Below, one piece after another: positions 16,835 through 20,600 of a DNA stretch of 20,600 bases. Below the pieces are notes generated by a model that worked only from the letters and a program-made list of their open reading frames with translations, was not told where the DNA came from and ran no database searches. This DNA is from Stenocarpella maydis (lineage: Eukaryota > Ascomycota > Sordariomycetes > Diaporthales > Diaporthaceae), in NCBI GenBank assembly GCA_002270565.1, contig NQMI01000288.1, forward strand, positions 988-21,587. Direction: 5' to 3'. The position numbers and the translations under genes were made by a program. Every line of letters starts with the position of its first letter. Positions within the stretch are counted from its first letter, which is position 1.

Positions 16835-17876
16835 AGTAATAATAAAGATGTTAAGGTATTTGTTTAGGACTTGGTTTATTATTTCCTGGAATGATGTTGG
16901 TATATTGGTTAATTGAAAAGATATAACCGTTATTTTATAATATTTATAGTATATTCTAAATGCTATCTTTTATTCTTCTTCTTTTTTCATTTAGATAAGG
17001 TTATATCTATACTTTAAGTTAAGTGTTATAAACTACTTCGCTTTTTCAGTTAATCTTATAGCTCCTTAATAAGAGGTAGGGGGTATTAGTTTTTAATTAT
17101 AATATTGTTTAGTTATTAGTAGTTAATGTAAAGTTATAGCTTTCCGTTCTTCTTTAGTATAAAGAGAATTAAGTATCCTGTAGATAATTGTAAGGGCCTG
17201 ATAAATCCTTTTTAGAGGTTTTTATTAAGGTATTCTCTAAGTGCCTTAAGTTATTCCTTATTAAGCCTATAGATGGGTTTAAATTGGGGTATTATTCCGG
17301 GTTTTAATAGTATTTTATAATCCCATTATATATATTATAGTAATACTATATTAAGTTATTCCTAGAATACTTTCTTAAATATATAATATTTCTTTAGTAT
17401 TTATGCTAGTTTATCTGCCTTACTGCTTGTCTCTTCTTCTAGGTAGAGAAGGTATTATTTTGCCTGCTAGTATGTAGTGTGCTGACTGGTATGTTTGGAG
17501 TAATGATCTTCTAACTAACTCCAGCCTTCTAATAATGTCCTTAAGGGGTCTAGTCCTTCTCTGTTTGTTTCAGAGGCATTTTGGGGTTTATTTAAGTGCA
17601 TTATCTGCTTGCTATCCTTTAGTAATGTAACTCCTTTTTGTGTTGTTAATTGTAACCTGCTTCTAGGAGATAGTATTATCCTAAAATATCTAGCTAGTGG
17701 TTTAATTAATTTATAGATTATTCTTTCCTAACTAAAGTATGCTTAAGATCAACTAATGATGTACTGTCTTACTGATATTAAATGCAAGAGGTTCCTTATA
17801 ATTATGAATCTAAGTTTAAAGAGGATTAGTCTTTATGTTGATAATTCTGTTGCTATAGGATACTTTAGTTCTATCC

Positions 17877-18076
17877 TGTTGGAATAGCACTTAGGATCGC
17901 ACATCAGTATGGGGACGAGGTGGCTTAGTCAGCCACCTAGGTACCGCACGGAGGCCTTAAGCCCCTACCGTGTGCTTCCCCTCTCTCATTTCAGAACCTA
18001 GATAGATCATCAAATAATAGAACCAGTTCAACAACCACTATATATATATACCAACAGCCATATAGCAAAGGCCATT
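17877..18076 (+). repeat. Copia LTR, first copy (truncated at an N)
   Basis: It starts TGTTGGAATAGCACTTAGG and matches 18632-18831 over 200 bp with few differences, mostly C/T. It includes a GC-rich inner block (GGTGGCTTAGTCAGCCACC, itself an inverted repeat). It interrupts the G2 protease region exactly at 17876. Its end is unknown, because the N at 18077 falls where the two copies stop matching. Confidence 0.82.
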
Positions 18077-18077
18077 N

Positions 18078-18289
18078 GTATATACATATATATCTGACAG
18101 ATATAAATTCATAGGGTATAAAAAGATTGATTCTCTAGGACTAGAAATTTCTCAAAAGCAATGCAGGAAGGCCCCTTCTTATAGTCTTGAAGGGGGGGGG
18201 GGATGCTAAGGCTGGTTTTCCTCCGGATTCCGAAACATGCCGGTTCCCCTAGACCCCGGAACAATATTAGCACTAATTAGTAGTAACCA
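18078..18289. other. Unassigned block with G11 run and GC-rich end
   Basis: After the N comes AT-rich sequence, then a hairpin CCCCTTC (18172-18178) / GAAGGGG (18189-18195) whose 3' arm runs into 11 G residues. It is followed by TGCTAAGGCTGG and an un-RIPped GC-rich stretch to about 18265. A purine run ending just before TG resembles a polypurine tract and LTR start of another Copia, or the terminal repeat of the pogo element on its right. I cannot decide between these. Confidence 0.4.
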
Positions 18290-18631
18290 GGCTAGATTCG
18301 CTATAATATAGTTAGAATCTAATTTATTAGATCCTTCTTCCTCTTTCTTATATATTCTAGCATTATGTTTAACCTTACTATAGTTACTATAGCATTATTT
18401 ACTTAATCTACTGCTGACTACCTCCTTAGCGCCACTACTAATTTTACTAGCTAGCTGCTTCCCCTTTTCCTTTTCTTTAAGTATTACCTAAGATTCCTTA
18501 ATACTAAGTATCTCTTTAAGCTATACTTAGGTCCTTTTAGACTTTTAATATTTAATAAGTACTATATTAGCCTTCTTAAGTATATAAATTTAATTCTTTA
18601 TAATTATAGTCTTATATATTATTACTTATAA
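18290..18631 (-). pseudogene. Pogo/Fot1-like transposase C-terminus
   Basis: The transposase would cut and paste its own DNA element. The minus frame reads LKEILSIKES-stop-VILKEKEKGKQLASK, then SSGAKEVVSSRLSK-stop-CYSNYSKVKHNARIYKKEEE. The last part matches the C-terminal C-x2-C-x3-G-H-N-x-R-T-C tail of fungal Fot1/pogo (DDE superfamily) transposases, with two Cys read as Tyr, Gly changed and Thr to Ile. Several Gln codons are stops. The catalytic DDE core is absent: a Copia LTR begins at 18632, so the element was probably split by that insertion. Confidence 0.72.
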
Positions 18632-18852
18632 TGTTGGAATATCACTTAGGATCGCACATCAGTATGGGGACGAGGTGGCTTAGTCAGCCACCTAGGTACC
18701 GCACGGAGGCCTTAAGCTCCTACCGTATGCTTCCCCTCCCTTATTTCAGAACCTAGATAGATCATCGAATAATAGAACCAGTTCGATAACTACTATACAT
18801 ACATATCAATAGCCATATAATAAAGGCCATTTAATACTAATTAGTGATTACT
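18632..18852 (+). repeat. 5' LTR of Copia element C
   Basis: It starts TGTTGGAATATCAC after TATAA and matches 17877-18076 for 200 bp to 18831. The exact 3' end is inferred: TGGCGCGATCACAG at 18853-18866 could be a tRNA-type primer binding site, which would put the LTR end at about 18852. The downstream plus-strand Gag remnant makes it the 5' LTR. Confidence 0.7.
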
Positions 18853-19139
18853 TGGCGCGATCACAGATTAGCAAGAGTAAAGAGATAAGCCCCTATATAA
18901 CTCCCTAGCTGCACTACTGAATGAGGATCGGGAAGCAGAACAGCCAGAGTTATATGCTTATACTAAGAGCCTAGGGATCTCCTCAATCAAGCTGCAGTAT
19001 AGCATGAGAAAGGAGGTCACCTAAAAGACAATCTCTATCTATCTTATATAAATTATACCTATTACTATTGAATGAGGATCGGGAGATAGTATAAGAGGTA
19101 ATCCGTATGAGTAAGATAAAAGGAGTATATATAATTATA
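18853..19139 (+). other. Leader of Copia element C
   Basis: This non-coding stretch lies between the LTR and the Gag frame. It holds a 16-bp exact repeat TGAATGAGGATCGGGA at 18918-18933 and 19069-19084, with weaker similarity in the bases before each, suggesting a small internal duplication of about 151 bp. Confidence 0.5.
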
Positions 19140-20600
19140 TAATAAAATACCTTAATCTATATAAACTAATATAGAAACTATTAAGATGTTAGCTATATTA
19201 AATAACCCTAAATAGAATGTTCCTAGACCTTCCAGCCAGAATATAGAAAGACCACCTCCTATAGTCACATATAAAGAAATGGCTGAAGGGAGTATAATAC
19301 TAATCTCAAGGTAGTAATAATAGATAGACCTATAATTCTGGGATAAGGATGAGATTAACCTAAAAGAACTACCTTTAGAGATATATCTTACTATATACTT
19401 TATATAAGTCCTAATAGAGGACACCTAACTATAATTATATAGGAATCTACTCCTAGACTCCCTAGTTAAAGACTTTAAGGGGTGGACTACCTACTAATTT
19501 AATTAGGTCCCTTATATATTTAAGAAAGAGCTATTTCACCTAATCAGTAAAGAGGGAATACAAATACCAGGAGGATCCTATTCAGCAAGAATCATATAAC
19601 TTATTAAGGCTAGAAAGGCAAGCTGCGGGCAGCTATAGTAAACTTAATAAACCCCACCTAGCCCCATATAAGCTACAATATTACTAGCTAGATAGCAATT
19701 AATATAACCCATATAAGCAACTATTAAGCCGTATAAATAATAGCAATAATCCCATTTGCATAAAGCCCCCTAAACTGTATAAGTATAGACAGCAGAAACT
19801 TATCCTATACAATAGATACCTCCTAGTGCGAGATATATGTAAGAGGTAGGCAATTTCCTACAGCAGCTAGACACCATACTCACTGCATAATCCGTTTATA
19901 TGAATAATACTTTATACAACCTACCTCCAACCCGAATAGTCTATAATAGGCCAATCAACCCCCAAGCTATAGCTAACTTCCATAAGGGATGAAAGAAGGA
20001 ATATAACTATATAGGGAGGCCATATAATCTATTATATAATAAAGCATAAATCTTTATAGGGTACTACAGAAGATTATAAATCCAAGAGGACTAATACTAT
20101 GCAATCTTCCCAAACATACTCTCAGACCATATAGAGGACTTCTACCTCTATTATATAGGCTTAGACAAGATATAGAAGGAAATATACGATCTAATGAATA
20201 TGCACTTTAATATAAATACCAATTATAGCTAATACTAAGCAGATTGAATGATTATATCCTTTATATAAGTTAAAAGGGAGAATCCAGAGAAAACACTCCT
20301 AGAAGTACTAAAGGTACTTCTCAACAAACTCCAACTCATACAACAGGCCCTAGGAGAGAGATACTAAGGGGAGATTGCACTCCATACAACAGTTTTCCAA
20401 ACATATCATGCAGTACTAGAACTTAAATATACCCTAATAAACCAGAAACTAACATACAAAGCCCTATTTATAGACCTTTAAGCAGCAATCTAAGTTGCTA
20501 TAAAGAGAAACTTAACCTAATAATTTATTACCTAAGATAAGGCAAATATTAACTTTATAAATAGAAGGTATATATTAAACTTTAATAACCGCTAAAAGCC
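19140..20600 (+). pseudogene. Copia element C Gag remnant, runs off the right edge
   Basis: The plus-strand reading is coding-like despite dense stops. Near 19190 it gives NVPRPSSQNIERPPPIVTYK-type sequence. From about 20020 it shows RPYNLLYNKA-stop-IFIGYYRR, YAIFPNILSDHIEDFYLYYI, EIYDLMNMHFNINTNYS, VKRENPEKTLLEVLKVLLNK, QQALGERY, EIALHTTVFQTYHAVLEL and LINQKLTYKALFIDL. These blocks follow the Gag order of the fungal Copia lineage to which element B also belongs (compare the B Gag at 9300-9550), but the sequences differ enough to be another family. The zinc motif would fall beyond the window. Most stops are TAG/TAA at expected Gln. The minus ORF at 19152-19424 is a shadow. Frame changes make exact limits uncertain. 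Confidence 0.7.

Larger units (their letters stand above)
14585..17876 (-). pseudogene. Ty3/Gypsy chromovirus Pol, protease to chromodomain (element G2)
   Basis: The polyprotein would carry protease, RT, RNase H, integrase and a targeting chromodomain. From the right, minus strand: end of the protease and linker (QTTYQQAK-like, 17870-17400); RT opening ILLKPGIIPQF-KPIYRLNKE, ALREYLNKNL-stop-KGFIRPLQLS, LFILKKNGKL and INY near 17310-17090; RT catalytic block TYLDNIFIFLEN, with YLDN at 16823-16834 for YLDD; RNase H roughly 16500-16100; integrase with TDGQME-stop-IN (for DGQTERIN, the third catalytic residue) at 15348-15377; chromodomain at 14700-14804 reading YKVKNIINLRQH, GTIEYLIK-stop-KGYNSSENIWEPA. 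Stops are very dense. The protease active site and Gag are missing because a Copia LTR begins at 17877. LTR identity links it to element G1. Confidence 0.85.

Noticed and set aside
19152..19424. 90-codon minus-strand ORF
   Set aside because: It is antisense to the Copia C Gag region, where the plus frame reads like the family.

Overview
This window looks like an AT-rich, transposon-packed segment of a filamentous ascomycete (Pezizomycotina) genome. Nearly every coding remnant belongs to an LTR retrotransposon or a pogo/Fot1-like DNA transposon, and nearly all are broken by TAA/TAG codons where Gln or Trp is expected. Repeat copies inside the window differ mainly by C-to-T changes at CpA and CpG, the mark of repeat-induced point mutation (RIP). 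Small introns with GTAAGT donors also fit a fungus. There are no bacterial-type genes, tRNAs, rRNAs or CRISPR arrays.

Layout. Positions 1-1780 (minus) are a decayed Ty3/Gypsy Gag, preceded by its 5' LTR (1865-2326). That element (G1) was inserted into the RT/RNase H region of a plus-strand Copia element (A, 2327-4077). A carries a duplicated stretch across a single N (2694-3082 / 3084-3471), a polypurine tract and a 3' LTR (3484-4077). A second, different Copia (B, minus, about 9780 to 4725) is readable end to end: Gag with a CCHC-like motif, DTS protease, integrase, RT with a QTDD-like catalytic motif, RNase H. An inverted copy of the A-family LTR (9781-10372) abuts B's Gag. A chromodomain Gypsy 3' end (G3, minus, about 11000-11910) follows, then two AT-rich tandem arrays (11917-12460).

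Positions 12480-13297 hold the only sequence that looks like a non-retroelement gene: at least five exons with short introns, cut off by an LTR at 13298. That LTR (13298-13741, same family as G1) is the 3' LTR of Gypsy element G2, whose pol (protease to chromodomain) runs on the minus strand from 17876 to about 14585. Between the chromodomain and this LTR lies a plus-strand, Cys-rich coiled-coil ORF remnant (about 13780-14488), antisense to the element. G2 is cut at 17877 by a Copia LTR. A pogo transposase C-terminus (18290-18631, minus) is interrupted by a second copy of that LTR (18632), which leads into the Gag region of Copia element C (plus, about 19140 to the window end).

The genes do not form a pathway. 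The window records successive nested insertions, RIP decay and some scaffold-joining artefacts at three single Ns. The most original items are the antisense ORF in G2, the interrupted multi-intron gene, and the non-canonical RT motif of Copia B. All calls come from reading translations by eye; no database search was possible.
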